Assembly: GCA_000727475.1 (NCBI GenBank)
Contig: KL647288.1
Location: 10,674,903 to 10,738,902, forward strand
DNA: 64,000 nucleotides
DNA from: Sarcocystis neurona
Taxonomy: Eukaryota; Apicomplexa; Conoidasida; Eucoccidiorida; Sarcocystidae
Direction: 5' to 3'
The notes beneath the pieces are model-generated. The model worked only from the letters and a program-made list of their open reading frames with translations. It made no database searches and was not told the DNA's origin. Within the stretch, counting starts at the first letter, position 1. The number at the start of each line of letters is the position of its first letter. A program made the position numbers and the translations under genes. Positions 1 to 11,800 of this stretch are shown in pieces.

Positions 1-644
1 GGGACAACGTATCAACACGGAGCAGCGGCACGAAACCGTGGGCTTCACGCAGCTGCAGGAGCATCCGCTTGTCGCTGCAGCAGCCACACCTGCAAAAGCA
101 GCCCCACATCAGCTGCTGCTGCTACTGTTGCTATGAAAATACCACCAGCTCCCAACACCAGAGCAAGAGTGCCTTTCACGTGCTGCGACTCAAGCGCACT
201 GGCAGTCCTTCGCTGTAGTAGCAACGACAAGTTCAAGTTGTGAAAGGGAACGAGGTCAAAACTGCAATTTTGTGTCTTAAACGTAGATGGGTGTGAAGGC
301 GAGTACGCAGGACAGGTGCCATTGCACGACTTCAGCCAAAAAGTCAGAAGGTGTGCTACTACATCCTGAAGATCGGAACTTCAGGGCGGCGAACAAGTCT
401 TGCTGCCACCGCTGCCTGTAAGCTGCTCCCCAGTTGCTACTTCTGCCGCTGCCGTCTGCGTCGGTACTGCTGCTGTTGCGATGGTACTGCTACTCCTGGT
501 GGTGTCACGGCAAATGCTGTGTTGCTGTTGGTTGAGTCGTAGCAACGGCTGCTTTTCCCGAGTTGGTGCCGCTGGTAATACTTCAGCAGCTGGTTACAAC
601 GCCCTCATGTCTGCCGCTGCACTGGAGTTGCGGGCTAGTGTTGA

Positions 645-1001
645 ATGCAGTTTTTAAAGAAGTATTGGAGGAATGCGTTGCAGACACATTCCTGCAGCCG
701 CGGAAACTCCACGGTTGGACGTATCTGTAGTGGCGTAGGTGCACGCTACGTGGCAACCAGGAAAATAGTAGAAAGTGTAATCCATAAGGTGGAGTCCTGT
801 CAGGTATTCGCACGATACCAAGACAAAATGTGGGCTGTTCGTGACGCGCAAAGTGGTGTCTTGCTGGGCGTGAGTACCATAGGGAGAGTACAGGTGGGAA
901 GCCTTTACAGTACATTTGAGGTTGTTACCGTTAGTAAGATTTCGATGCGTCCTACGCGTGTAGAAATGCGTGCGCCTGAAGGGCACATGAAGCAGAAATA
1001 A
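645..1001 (+). CDS. 3' part of a partial gene, weakly Tim44/MRPL45-like
   Basis: This 118-codon open frame has no low-complexity tracts and ends at TAA (999-1001). Its middle part (roughly residues 40-95) has mixed composition, with a VxxxI-HKVESCQV stretch followed by AVRDAQSGVLLG. In general style this recalls the mitochondrial Tim44/MRPL45 domain, where a strand carrying 'DAxTGE' precedes a final strand pair. That likeness is an impression, not an alignment. The 644 bases upstream contain further exon-like pieces, for example 2-70, 149-254 and 287-350, whose phases can be joined. One of those introns would be only 32 nt, so I do not propose a full model. The gene probably enters the window from the left. 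A GTGAGT at 870-875 could act as a donor, but the frame stays open past it. Product otherwise unknown. Confidence 0.35.
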   Translation: MQFLKKYWRNALQTHSCSRGNSTVGRICSGVGARYVATRKIVESVIHKVESCQVFARYQDKMWAVRDAQSGVLLGVSTIGRVQVGSLYSTFEVVTVSKISMRPTRVEMRAPEGHMKQK

Positions 1002-1062
1002 TTCCGGCGCTGCCCGACGGGAAGGAGACTAGTAGTGGGCAGCAGCTCGTGGCAAGTGGCAC

Positions 1063-1122
1063 TAATACGTATACAACCCAACAACGTGCTAATAATACGT
1101 ATACAACCCAACAACGTGCTAC
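1063..1122. repeat. 30-bp tandem repeat, two copies
   Basis: Two adjacent 30-bp units (1063-1092 and 1093-1122) differ only at the last base. They lie just downstream of the stop codon at 1001, probably in a 3' flank. Confidence 0.9.
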
Positions 1123-1278
1123 ACTGTCGCGAAGATAGTTACAGCGACACCGTCTGTGCCGGACTGCGCTGTTTCGCTACTGATACCGCCGTTGGCGCAA
1201 TATAGCACGAGGACAATTAGAGACACAATCAATAACAAGCACTGTAATGCCAAGACGACATTACCATCCGAATGAACA

Positions 1279-1434
1279 ATGTCAGCTCACGCAGCGACTG
1301 GCGTAGCACCTAGGGCACGTGATGTACTCCCGGCGGAGGTTCAGATGTGGTCGCATTGCCAAGAAATGACACCACGAGTTCAGCAAGCAACAGCTCACTG
1401 TCACAGTGCCGCTGATTTTATCCCGATCGGCTGA
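1279..1434 (+). CDS. Possible first exon with ATG, unknown product
   Basis: An ATG at 1279 opens a 51-codon frame of mixed composition (begins MSAHAATGVAPRARD) that stops with TGA at 1432-1434. It is free of CAG runs, unlike the DNA on both sides, and could be the first coding exon of the gene at 1875-2584. I could not find a donor that links the two with confidence. The bases from 1435 to 1874 are CAG-rich on the + strand. They hold a second exon-like stretch (about 1709-1870) that reads RESVTPLTESWRRRVSELLR in the same frame as the ATG at 1875 but is closed by TAA at 1870-1872. Confidence 0.22.
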   Translation: MSAHAATGVAPRARDVLPAEVQMWSHCQEMTPRVQQATAHCHSAADFIPIG

Positions 1435-1874
1435 AGCCGCGCAGTGATTGGACAGGAAACGGATTGTAACACGCGGAGGAGCCGCAGCTACAGCAGAAAT
1501 ACGGGCCGAGACGTCGTCTACAGCAACAGCAGCACACAGCAGCGATGCTGGGGCCATCGCAGCAGCAGGAGTACGAACAGCAAACGACAGTGTCAGAGAC
1601 GCAGGTGCAGCAACGGCGTAGCAGCGACGCTGGGGCCATCGCAACGGAAGGCGTAAGGGCAGCAAACGCAGTAGAACAGCACAGAGAGCAGTCGCAGCAA
1701 TAGTCGAAGGAACAGCACGCACACGCAGAGCAGCGCGAGAGCGTCACTCCTCTCACTGAAAGCTGGCGAAGGCGCGTGTCCGAGCTGCTGCGGCTGCCTT
1801 GTAGGCGACACAAGCAGCAGCAACTCCAGTGCCACCAGCTATTCAGTGCGGTCCTGTGGTCATCGCTGTAAACC

Positions 1875-2584
1875 ATGTTGTTTGTAGACCAACAGCGCCT
1901 CCGTGCGGGTCGGTTTCTGCAACATCCGGCAAGAAGCGACTGGACTGTTCTCCAGTGGCAATCGCCTGGGGCGTACCTGCTGTACTTGCGTAGTTGCTGG
2001 CCCTGCGTCTACGTCGCTACCCGCTGCTGCTGCTGTTTCCCTGCACCTGTGCCTTCAGTAGATGATGCATTACGGTACCCGTCGTCCAGTAGGGCATCCG
2101 TTAACTGCTATACGCTCCGCAGGTCCGCTGCCTGAGCTGCGCGTTGCAGCTGCTGCTGCCTTTGATCCTACAGAAGCACTAACACCCCCGCTGCTTGTAC
2201 AAGCGCTGGGCGCGGCATTGAGGCTGGACTATCGTTGGTCCTCCAGCTTCTTCTGCGGAACATTCCGCTGCCTACTACCTCCTTCCAGTCACAATCAGGA
2301 TTTAATTTGGACCGCTGTTGATCGACGGGCGGCTCCTGCCGTGAAGAGAACAACAGGGGTGTCACAACTGCCGCTGGCCGTGGTGCCGCTATCGCTACTG
2401 GCGTGTTCTGCTCCAGTGGCTGCACTATCCGCAGTGTCAGCGGCTCTACGGCCGCACGCCTGCTCTTGATGCTGCTGCCATTGTGTTTTTGCTGGTGTTG
2501 GTTGTCCTATTTGTCATCTTCCGTGCTTTGTTGGTGCTGCCGGTGGATCTGCGATGTGGCTGGTGCCCGTGCTGCTGCTGCTAA
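1875..2584 (+). CDS. Small gene with C-terminal membrane segment and Cys-rich tail
   Basis: My model joins 1875-1989, 2059-2088, 2174-2340 and 2417-2584. All introns are GT-AG, the phases match at every junction (1, 1, 0), and the total is 480 nt, giving 159 residues plus TAA. The introns are CTG-rich on the sense strand and end in pyrimidine-CAG acceptors. The protein begins MLFVDQQRLRAGRF and has little low complexity. It ends with a hydrophobic helix of about 24 residues (AAAIVFLLVLVVLFVIF and on), followed by a short tail with six cysteines (last residues CGWCPCCCC). That layout suits a tail-anchored or single-pass membrane protein whose cysteines could be acylated. I do not recognise the family. 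The true start may lie upstream (see 1279-1434). The exon chain is inferred from splice consensus only. Confidence 0.4.
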
Positions 2585-2679
2585 TGATGCAGCGCTGCTC
2601 TTCGTATAATGCCGGTGCGCTGCAGTCGCAGGTGGCCGGCTGCTGACTTTTTTTCCCTAAGTGTATTCCAAGTGTCTGC

Positions 2680-3629
2680 ATGACGGAAGCATCAACAGCC
2701 CGCCTGGCTTCCGAGAGGTGAATAAAAGTCAGCTGATGCTGCAGCTGTCTCTTCGTGTTTTTGCGTCAGCGGCTGCTGCCGCCCGACTGCTCGTGGTCGC
2801 TTGGCGCCGGCGGGACGCCGCCTCCGCATCCTGGTGCCGCTAGCCGAGCAGCATCGACACCCGCAGCAGCTTCTCCTCTTACCTTCTGCCTAAACGGCGT
2901 GCAGTGCTGGTGCTGCAGTTGTTCAGAAGCTTGCTAGTCCTGCTTCGGCAAGTCACTGCTGCCGTCCCAGACTGCTGCGACATGCTGTAGCGGCTGCGTA
3001 GTGACGGCAACAGTGAACCTGCATTCCGGCAGCAGCCGCAGCGCAGCAGGTGTAACAACTGCAGGAGGTGCAGCTTCACGAGCAGCAGCGTAACGTATGA
3101 CGGATGCGGCGGTCAGCAGCAGCAACAAAGATATACACGCCAGGTACTCCCAGCGGCGACTACGCAAAACGGAGGCGCACACCTGCAGCAGCAGCTGCTG
3201 CGAGAGGACCAACAGTTCCAGCAGGATCATCTGCTGAAGGACCAACAGGCTGGTCTGCGGGGAAGGGAGCACCAGCGTCGCCAGCGGAACAGTAAGATCA
3301 CGAGCAGCAGCCCGCCAACAGCAACATCAATAGCAGCAGCAACGCCAACACGTGCAGCACCACGTAGTGACACACCACAATGGTATAGCACCGTCAATCT
3401 TCTCATATTCCACCGGGACGTAACTGCAGCACGTTGTATCCGCTGAGAAAGCAGCATCAGGGACTGTATCGATGTTCGTAAGTCTGCCTGGCAGCACACC
3501 ACCCCAGATGCTGCATGAGTCTCATTCTGACTTCTTTGGTGTAGCTGCATCGGCTCTCCACACAAGAACAACCACGGCGACTACTGTACCGGCCGCAGCA
3601 CTACGGTCGGGTGCTCTGCTGAAACATAA
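2680..3629 (+). CDS. Candidate multi-exon gene with cysteine-bearing 3' exons
   Basis: Several short exon-like stretches lie here on the + strand, separated by CTG-rich DNA: an ATG exon at 2680-2717, a stretch at 2844-2951 that reads SSYLLPKRRAVLVLQL, a Gln-rich stretch at about 3083-3291, and two small exons at 3430-3477 and 3545-3629. The last two fit best. The donor at 3478 is GTAAGT, the acceptor at 3544 follows a pyrimidine tract, and the joined phase 2 frame reads LYRCSCIGSPHKNNHGDYC before TAA at 3627-3629. The cysteine spacing suggests a small extracellular domain, which I cannot name. The earlier exons do not chain in a single phase, so the gene limits are uncertain. Confidence 0.25.
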
Positions 3630-3765
3630 ATAAGCATTTTGCAGCCGTAGCAGTCCCCCTATCTGCAACAACAAGATAGCAGCCGCAGAAACAATCCGTC
3701 GCTTAGCAGCAGCCGTGCCGTGTGTGTCTAGCACTGGCAGCGGTTACTGTGCCGCGTAGCAGTGG

Positions 3766-3825
3766 CAGCAGGAGCACTCGCGGGAGCAGGAGCGTTCGCG
3801 GCAGCAGGAGCATTCGCGGCAGCAG
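3766..3825. repeat. 18-bp tandem repeat, about three copies
   Basis: Units of the form GCAGCAGGAGCATTCGCG repeat with few changes. In one + strand frame they encode Gln/Glu/Arg/Ser-rich peptide. The rest of 3630-4273 is mixed CAG/CTG-rich DNA in which I see no gene I can support. Confidence 0.75.
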
Positions 3826-4273
3826 TGTAGCTGCTACTGCAGTATTCCTGCGGTTAAATCCCGACGGGAGGTGCACTGGAGGGAGCACAAGGGCCGACAC
3901 CGGCGGCGGCAGCATCAGCAGCAGTAACTGCGTGTGCGGTCAGCGAAGACTTTTACTGAAGAGCGAATGAGTTTCAATGAGGCGGGAGCGCCAACCATTG
4001 GCTTTTTGCAGCGCCCAGTACACGGCAGCATGCTGTTGCTGCATGTCTTGCTGCTGTAGATGCTTCTCTAGTTGCTGACTCTGCTCTGTGTGGGTGCCGT
4101 TGCGACTTCTCTGGCTTCTCTTGCTAACGGTTCGGAGCAGCTGTTGCGCCTTTTTTTGTCAATAGTTCTGATCCTGCAGCTGCTGCTGTTGCGTGTAGTG
4201 CTGCCAGTCGCTGCGTGTCTGTTGCTGCTTCTTTTCCGACTGCTGTACCTGTTACGTTTGTGGCTGTCCTGCT

Positions 4274-5830
4274 ATGGCAGCGGCCACCGGATTTTCTTGC
4301 GCTGCTTTTCGTGTTGTCTCCTCCACTGCTGCGAAAGGTGGAGCGGGAGAGCAGTCTGCATTTCCTCCTGGCCCTCGTGCTGCTGCGGCTGCTCCTTTCG
4401 CTCCTTCTCTTCTAGCTGCTGCCGATGCCGCTTCTCCGATGCACCAGCAGCAGCAGCAGCAGCGGCACCTCGATGGGCGAACCGCAGGCAGCAATGCGGA
4501 CGAGGCAGCAACAACTTCCGCAGCGCAGAACAGTTCCGTAGCCAGCAGGAAGAGCAACAGCTGCTGCAGTGACAGCCGCGCCCTCTGCGCAACGCCCAGC
4601 AGCAACAACAGCGAAGAGAAGGGCCGTAGCAGCAGCAGCACCGATGATAACGGCAGTAACAGTCCCGGCACATCCCGCAGGATGAAGAGCAGCAACAGCA
4701 TGAGCGATCACAGCAGCAACGGCAGCAGCCCCAGCAGCAGTAATAGCAGTAGCAACGGCAGTGGCAGCAACGGCAGTAACAGCAAAATTAGCAGCAGCGG
4801 TAGCATTTGCTCGCTAGCCAGCGACAGCGGCAGCGGCAGCGCTGCCGGCGGAATGACCTGCAGCAGCGGGGTGCTGCAGAGCGTAAGCAGTGGTGGGGGT
4901 CCTGCTGCGTATGTACTGCAGCCTGCAGGAGGCAGAAGTGTCAGCAGCTCGCACCTTTCACAAAGACATCACCCGGCACACAGCCGCGCAGCAGCAGCAC
5001 GTCCTGCTGGCTGGATGGCTGCTCCCTCTTCTTCCTGGGTTCCTGCTTTTCCGCACTCTTGCAGATCGGATGTGGGATGTCCTGCTGCTGCAGCTAGGGC
5101 CGCGAACTTATGCGGCACCCCTGCACGCACCACTGAAACAACAGCAGCAGCAACGTATCGTCTGCTCTCTCCCACGTTCACGTCTGCTGCTGCCCCAGCT
5201 GCCCCACACGCTTTTCTCCGTGCCGCAGCCAGGCCCAGTCCACAGCCACCCGCAACACGTAGTCTCCTCCTCCCTACATACAGTCGTAAGAGCGCCGTCG
5301 CCGCAGCAGCACCTGCCTTGCCTTCTCGGTCACGGACCTCCCCTGGCCGACGACGAGGAACAGTAGCAGCAGCACCTGCTCTACCACGTCTTGCTTGCGT
5401 CGTTGATCCTGCAGCAGTGGCAGCAGCTCCTGCTGTCTCCCCACCTGCACACAGTCGTAACGCGACAGCCGCAGCACCATCTGCGGCGGTCCCGCATGCG
5501 TGGATCCCTCATGCCCCAGAAGGAGGAGGAGGAGCAGAAGGAAGTGCATACACGCTCTTCCCTACCGCATGCACCGGAGGAGCCGCAACCGCACCAGCAG
5601 GAACTTTCGCTACTCTCCACCGGTCGTATGCAGCTGCCGCCGCATCTGCCGCTGGGATCCCGGGCTTCGTCGGGCATGCACGCCTCCCACAGCTACATCG
5701 CTGCTCCGAGGCTGTTCCCCTTCTGCCGCTGCTGTCCTGCCCTTTGGCGTTTGCCCCGGCGTTTACGGTGGGGCGTCTCCTCGTGCTGCTGCTGCTGCTT
5801 TTCACCCCCCTCACCCTGCTGCTGTCGTAG
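4274..5830 (+). CDS. Ser/Ala-rich open frame, possible 5' exon of the giant gene
   Basis: A 518-codon + strand frame overlaps, in another frame, the start of the giant open frame that begins at 5500. Residues about 90-200 are Ser/Asn/Gly-rich with interspersed Glu, Asp, Arg and Met, which looks more protein-like than the flanking poly-Ala. Its 3' part (5,200-5,830) becomes CTG-rich, as introns in this window often are. It is most simply an upstream exon whose donor lies somewhere between about 4,900 and 5,800. It could also be a chance frame kept open by CAG repeats. Confidence 0.28.
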   Translation: MAAATGFSCAAFRVVSSTAAKGGAGEQSAFPPGPRAAAAAPFAPSLLAAADAASPMHQQQQQQRHLDGRTAGSNADEAATTSAAQNSSVASRKSNSCCSDSRALCATPSSNNSEEKGRSSSSTDDNGSNSPGTSRRMKSSNSMSDHSSNGSSPSSSNSSSNGSGSNGSNSKISSSGSICSLASDSGSGSAAGGMTCSSGVLQSVSSGGGPAAYVLQPAGGRSVSSSHLSQRHHPAHSRAAAARPAGWMAAPSSSWVPAFPHSCRSDVGCPAAAARAANLCGTPARTTETTAAATYRLLSPTFTSAAAPAAPHAFLRAAARPSPQPPATRSLLLPTYSRKSAVAAAAPALPSRSRTSPGRRRGTVAAAPALPRLACVVDPAAVAAAPAVSPPAHSRNATAAAPSAAVPHAWIPHAPEGGGGAEGSAYTLFPTACTGGAATAPAGTFATLHRSYAAAAASAAGIPGFVGHARLPQLHRCSEAVPLLPLLSCPLAFAPAFTVGRLLVLLLLLFTPLTLLLS

Positions 5831-8800
5831 GGCCGCCGGCCAGCACAGCGTTTGCTGCTGCCTTCTTCCGGGCCTTTCTAGGTCACACCACGTGCAGCAG
5901 CATAAACAGCGGCGTCTGCGCGACAAGTCGAAGCGACAGCAACAGCCGCAGCAGCTCCACGAAGGGGAGCAGCAGCAGTGGCAACGAGAGCAGCAACAAA
6001 GGCAGGGCGAACAACAGCAGCGCAAAGAACAGCAGCAGCAGCGGGAATGACAACCGCGACGGCAGCAACAGGTGCGGCAACCGCGGCAGCAACAACAATG
6101 GCAACCGCGACGCCACGAGCAGCAGGAGCTGCACCGGAGGAAGTGGTAGCAGGCGTTGGGAGAGCAGTGATGGCGCCGAGCAGGTTCACTGCTGTTGCGG
6201 TGAAAGAGCCAACAGCAACAGCGTCAGCAGCGGCAGCAGCGGCGGCAGCAGCGGCAGCGGCAGCGGCAGCGGCAGCAGCGGCAGCGGCAGCGGCAGCAGC
6301 TACGCCATCAACAGCAGCAAAAGCACCACGAGAAGAAGGGAAAGCCACAGCTCGAGCGCCATGGGGAACAGCACCAGTGACAATAGCAACAACAGCAGCA
6401 GTGCGCTTTCCACCGGCCGCAGTAGCAGCAGCAGCCCGGCAAGCAAGACTTCGAGCAGCGGCAGCATCCGTAGCGCTTCCGCGCAAAGAGAATGCCTTAG
6501 CGCAGCAACTTCCGCAGAGGGGAGCACTAGAAGCAGAAGGACGGCACGCAAGAGCACCGCTGAGACTGGCCGAGGGTGGCGTAGTAGCAGCATGAATGAT
6601 AGAAGCAGCAGCAGATGCGCTAGTAGCAGCCGCTTCAAAAACACCTGCAGCTCCAGTGGCAGTAGCAGCACGGCTAGCGGCTGCAGCAGTCCGAACGGCA
6701 GCAACACGGACAGCGGCAGCAGCGGCGAGGGAAGCAGCAGCGAGAAAAGCAGCAACCAGAGATCTGCACAGGCCTCAAAGACAGCAGATGGCGGGTCGTT
6801 TATGGGCACCGCAGCAGAAAGAGAGGGGAAAGCTGCAGCAAGAGGGATTGGTAGGAGCGCTGTAGGTTCAATGCAGCGAAGACGATTCGGCAGGAAAGTT
6901 GCAGGTGGGGTGGCGGGGTCACACGCACGACGACGCAGGGTTGCTGCAGCAGGGACGAATCCACCAACCTCCACGCCAGCAGCTGGAGCACCAGGCACAG
7001 CCGGAACAGCAGCAGGTATAACCGGGACAGCAGCAGGTACAACAGGTGCGGCAGGAGACCCAGCAGAGGCAGCAAAAACAGCCGATGCAACGGAAGGTCC
7101 AGCAGAGGCAGGAACAGGTCTCGCAGCAGGATATGCGGCAAGGACAGCAGCTACAGTAGCAGGGCTCGCAGCGGGGACAGCAGCGGCCACAGCTTTTACA
7201 GTAGCAGCAGAGACAGGAACCGTTGATACAGAAGGCGCGGAGAGTTCTGCAGGTGTCGTGGGACCTGCAGCAGCGGTGGGCAGAGCAACGGCGCGGTCAC
7301 CACCAGCAGACAATTCTCGGAGAATCTTATCTCAGAGAGGACGCACTGCTGCAGTGGTGGCTGCTTCGACACTGCGGAAAAGAAAGGGTATCGGCGCGGT
7401 GGGCGTACCGCTCACAAGAAGAAACAACAGTTTTATCGGCAGTGGCAACATCAACAGCAGCAGCAAGAGTAGCAGTATCAGAAGCTTCGCGAGGAGGAAG
7501 ACGCAGCAGAAACAAAACGTTGCACAATTCACGAACGGAGTGGGAACGGAGAGACTGCAGCAGCAGCAAACGCAAGAGAAACACCGGCAACAAGGGGCGC
7601 GGCAGAAGAGACACGTGGAGGAGGCGCGGCAGGAGGCGCTTCCGCAAGAAGAGAAACACGAGCAGAATGTGCTGACGGGCCCGGAGCAGCATGAGCAGCA
7701 CGAGGAGGCGGACGTGGACGGAGAAAGGCAGCAGAAGGAAGAAGTACCACTCAGGCCGGTCCAGCATAAGGTAAACCGCAGACGCCATCACCGAGCAGCA
7801 GCGAACCACCTTTCACTGCGACGGCGGCAGCGTACAGCAAAGGCTGCTGTTTTCATCATTGAACGTGCTCCAGCAGCGCCGGCGAAGCGCGACAAAACGC
7901 AGCCAGCACCACAAGCGGGATCAACACATTTTGTGGCAGCATCAACCGCTTCACCAGGAGCGGCAGGAGCATTGCGAGAAGCAGCAGCAGCGTCGCCTGG
8001 AGCAGCAACAGCGGCATCGCCTGGAGCAGCTGGAGCATCGCCTGCAGCAGACTCAGCACCGCCTGAAACAGCGTCACCATCGCGTTTAACAGCAGCAGCG
8101 TGGGGTGCAGCAGCAGCAGCATTCCGGGAAGGCCTGCCGAGAGCTGCAGGAGCAGCAGGCTCACGTCTACCACACGTGTCTGACTGTAGCGCAGCACCTG
8201 GTATGACAACAGTGAGTTCGTTGGCGAATCCGTCCGCTGAGCGCCGGAGAGCGTGCAGTGTGAGTTATCATCGCAGCAACAGCGGACGTGCGGTAGCACC
8301 AATTGAGGAGCAGCAACACTGGAGGAGGAAGGCGCTCGGGATGACAGGAGAGTCCCGAACTCTACAGGTTACTGCGACTGCCGCAGCAGCTGCTGCTGGA
8401 GGATTGAACAGCGGAGCATGCATTAGGACGGCTTCTGCGTTCGACCGAAGGAGACGCCTGCACGCAGACCACCTGCCAGCTTCCGGTCCAGCGGCGGCGA
8501 CGGCAGCCGCAGGTGTGGCAGCCGCCCGAACAGCAGTAACTCCAGCCAGGGGGCGATTAGTTGCTACAGCAGGGCTAAGAAGAGCAGCACCGGTTGTTTC
8601 ACTTGCGGCGGATGCACTTGTGCCACGTCTAGATTGCCTGGAAGACAGGAGAAAATTTTGCGTAACAAGAACAGCAGTAGGAAGAGGAGGAGGAGGAGCC
8701 GCGGCAGCGGAACAGCGACTAGCTCCTCATCTACATTCCCTAGGTATTTTTGTTTCTCCATTGCGAGCGGCGGCGGCACCTGCTTCAGCAGCTGGATGTT

Positions 8801-11800
8801 ACAGTGCTGCGGCAGGTTCGCCTACTGCCGCGGCCACTGCACGTGCCAGCAGTGTCGCTGCTGCAGCAGCCAACGGGGGTAGAGTGCACCTCGTGTGTCG
8901 ACCTGCTTCTCCGTTCACCGGTGTACATGAACCTCCCCGCGCTGTCAGTTTCGCTGCTTCACGGGGAAACCGCGCCGCTGCTGCTACAGGTAGCACTGTC
9001 ACTGCCATTGCTGCCGCACGTCAGAATTCCGCTGCTTCCACTGCTGAACCTCTACGTCTCCCTGCTGCTCCGCCTTCTACCATTGTGGCGAGCGTTGCTC
9101 CTGCTTCTGCGCGTCGCGTTGTCGCTGCGGAAGCTGCTTTACGCAGCAAACCGGCTGTTGCTGCGGCTGCTGCTTCCCCTCCCAAGGCTGCTATTGCTAT
9201 CGAGAAGCATGTTAGAAGCAGTACTGCGGACCGGTGGAGGAGCGGGAGTCCTGCTCCACCTGCTGAGGTTGCTGCTGCTGGTGTCTCAGCACTGCGTGCT
9301 GCGGCAGTAGAGTTAGCCGCCGGCGGCGAAGGGCTGGGGCGGGCTGGGATGTCTGGCGGTGCAACGAAACGTAGACCCTCTGCTGGTGCTGCTGGTGTGA
9401 CATCGAGGCAGCAGACAGCAACCCTGTCGCGTCTCGCAGTGGCAGGTGTATCTCCTGTGCGTCGCCCTTCTCTGCGACAGCTGCGTTTTACGCCCGCGAA
9501 AGGAAGGCCAACTCGCCTAGAATTCTTGCGACCGCCTCGTCCTACAGCGGATACCTCAGCAACAGCAGCAGTAGCAGCGGTGCAGCCTTCAGCAGCAGCA
9601 GCAGCAATGCAGCCTCCGGCAGCAGTGCCGCCTTCAGCAGCAGTCCAGCCTTCAGCAGCAGTGCAGCCTTCAGCAGCAGTGCAACCTTCAGCAGCAGTGC
9701 AGCCTTCAGCAGCAGTGCAGCCTTCAGCAGCAGTGCAGTTCCCGGTGGCAGCAGCAACGAAGCATAGACTAGCGGCAGCAACAGGAGCGACAGGAACAGG
9801 AGCGGCAGCAACAGCAGCGACAGCAAGTGAAGCAAGGGTTCCCTCGACAGAGACAACAGGGCCCGTGTCAGGAAAGGAGGAAGGAACAGCAGCAGATGGG
9901 CGAGCTTCACAGGGACGAAAGGCGGGGAAGAAGAGAAGACGGGTCACACGCGGCAGAGCAGCAGCAAGAAAGCAGTCGGGCTTTCAGCGCGACAACAGCT
10001 GCAGCAGTTTAAGCAGTAGCGGGTACAGCAACAAAGATGGAGCTGTACAGGACAGCGACGTTGCGAATAACGTGTCAGGTGCGTGTGCTGCTTCGTGTCA
10101 GATACCAACTCCGTCGCAGTCGTCATTCCTTCCTTCTCCTAGGACGTTGTCGTCTGCTTCACCAGCTTCTTTGTTGTCATCGTTTTCTTCCGCTTCCTCC
10201 CCGTCCCGCTACTTGTCGATTTTCTTGCATGCAGGGACACCGGAGAAGGGCCACGACATCTTGCAGCCGTCCCAGGACGTTCCACGCTCGCCGCGGGAGG
10301 ACACCATTTCTGTTCTAAAATTCGCTGCTGCGGCGGCCGAGTCTCTCTCTGCTTCTAAGGGGCTTCCTGTTTCTGCTGAGACGTCTTCGGCTGCGGCTGC
10401 AATCCCCCCTCCTGGCGCGTCTGCTGCTGCCTGCGCTTCCTCTGCTGCGCTGGCCGCTGCTGGTGCTTCGCTCGTCACTGCCGCTTCTGCTGCATCTCTT
10501 GGTACTGCTGCTGCTGCTGCCGGTAGTCCTCCTGTTACTGCTGTTGATGCCTCCAGTATTCCTGTCGCGTCTTCTGCCTTTTCTAGTGAAGCGTCTCCTG
10601 CGGCTGCGGCGGGCGCTACCGCCCCTACTACCGCTGGTGCTTCTGCGGCTACCGTTGCTGCTTCATCTACAGCTGTTGCTGCTTTACCTGCCATTTCTAC
10701 CGTTTCTGCTTCTACGGCGGTTCCTGAAGCTTCTGCTGCTACTCCGGGGAATGCTTCCTTTACTGCGCCTCACGCTTATTCGGCTGCTGCTGGCGCCTCC
10801 GCGTCTCCGAGGGCCACCTCAGCTGCTGTGGAAGCTCCTGCCGCTCTTGCTGCCGCGGAGAAGTCGCCTGCAAGTGTTTCATCTTTCGAAGAATTATTTC
10901 AGTCTGATACTGAGGCCAACCCGGTTGCTGTTGCAGCGGCTCTGCGCTGTGCTGCGGCTGTTCTGGCGGCGCAGCAGCCTGCCGTCTTCATTCGTGCCGC
11001 GGTCTGCAGTAACGCTCGAATGTTGCGCAGCAGCAGCAACAGCAGCTGCTCCTCTTTGATGTCGTCTCCGTCTTCGTCGCTTTCCTCTGGACACATTTCT
11101 CCACGTCGTGCTGAAGCAGCAGTAGCAGCAGCGGACGTGCCGCACGCCACAACAACAGCGGTGACACAAGTGCATCACGCTGCAGCGGGAGGGCAGGATG
11201 CTGCACAGGGCTGGCAGGAAGAGGCAGGAGAGGAAGTTGCAGCTGCGGCAAGAACTGCAGCAGAAGGACTACAGGCCGACGCGGAAGTTGCTGCAGCAGA
11301 CCGGACGCAGCAGGAGAAGCGCATCACCGGACACCCCCCACGCAGCAGCAACAGCAAAGACAGCAACCGCAACAGCAGAATCCGCCGCCGCAACAGCAGC
11401 GGCGGAAACCGTGGCAAGAGCAAGAGCAGCGTCAGTCGCACTGGAAGCAGCACCAGCACCACTCGTGGACGGCGCACCCTCAGCAGGCAGGCGAGCGGCG
11501 GCAGTGGCATCGCTTTATCTCCTCTTCAGCAGCAGACAAAGAGACCAGTGAAGTCCCCTCACGCATCAGCGGCAGCAGCGTCGATCCGGATGCGTGTTTC
11601 CCCCGATTTTCTTCCTTCTAAAAAGGAGTTGAGGAAGAAGGAGGAGAAGGTAGAGAAGAAGAAGGCGAAGAAAAAGGAGAAGGAGGAGGCCGAGGACGAG
11701 AAGGCGAAGGAGGACCAGCAGAAGTTGTCTTCCTGCTCTGCTGCAAATGGTGCCTCTGCTGTGACTTCTTCTTTCACGACTGCTGCAGCGACAACGCCTC

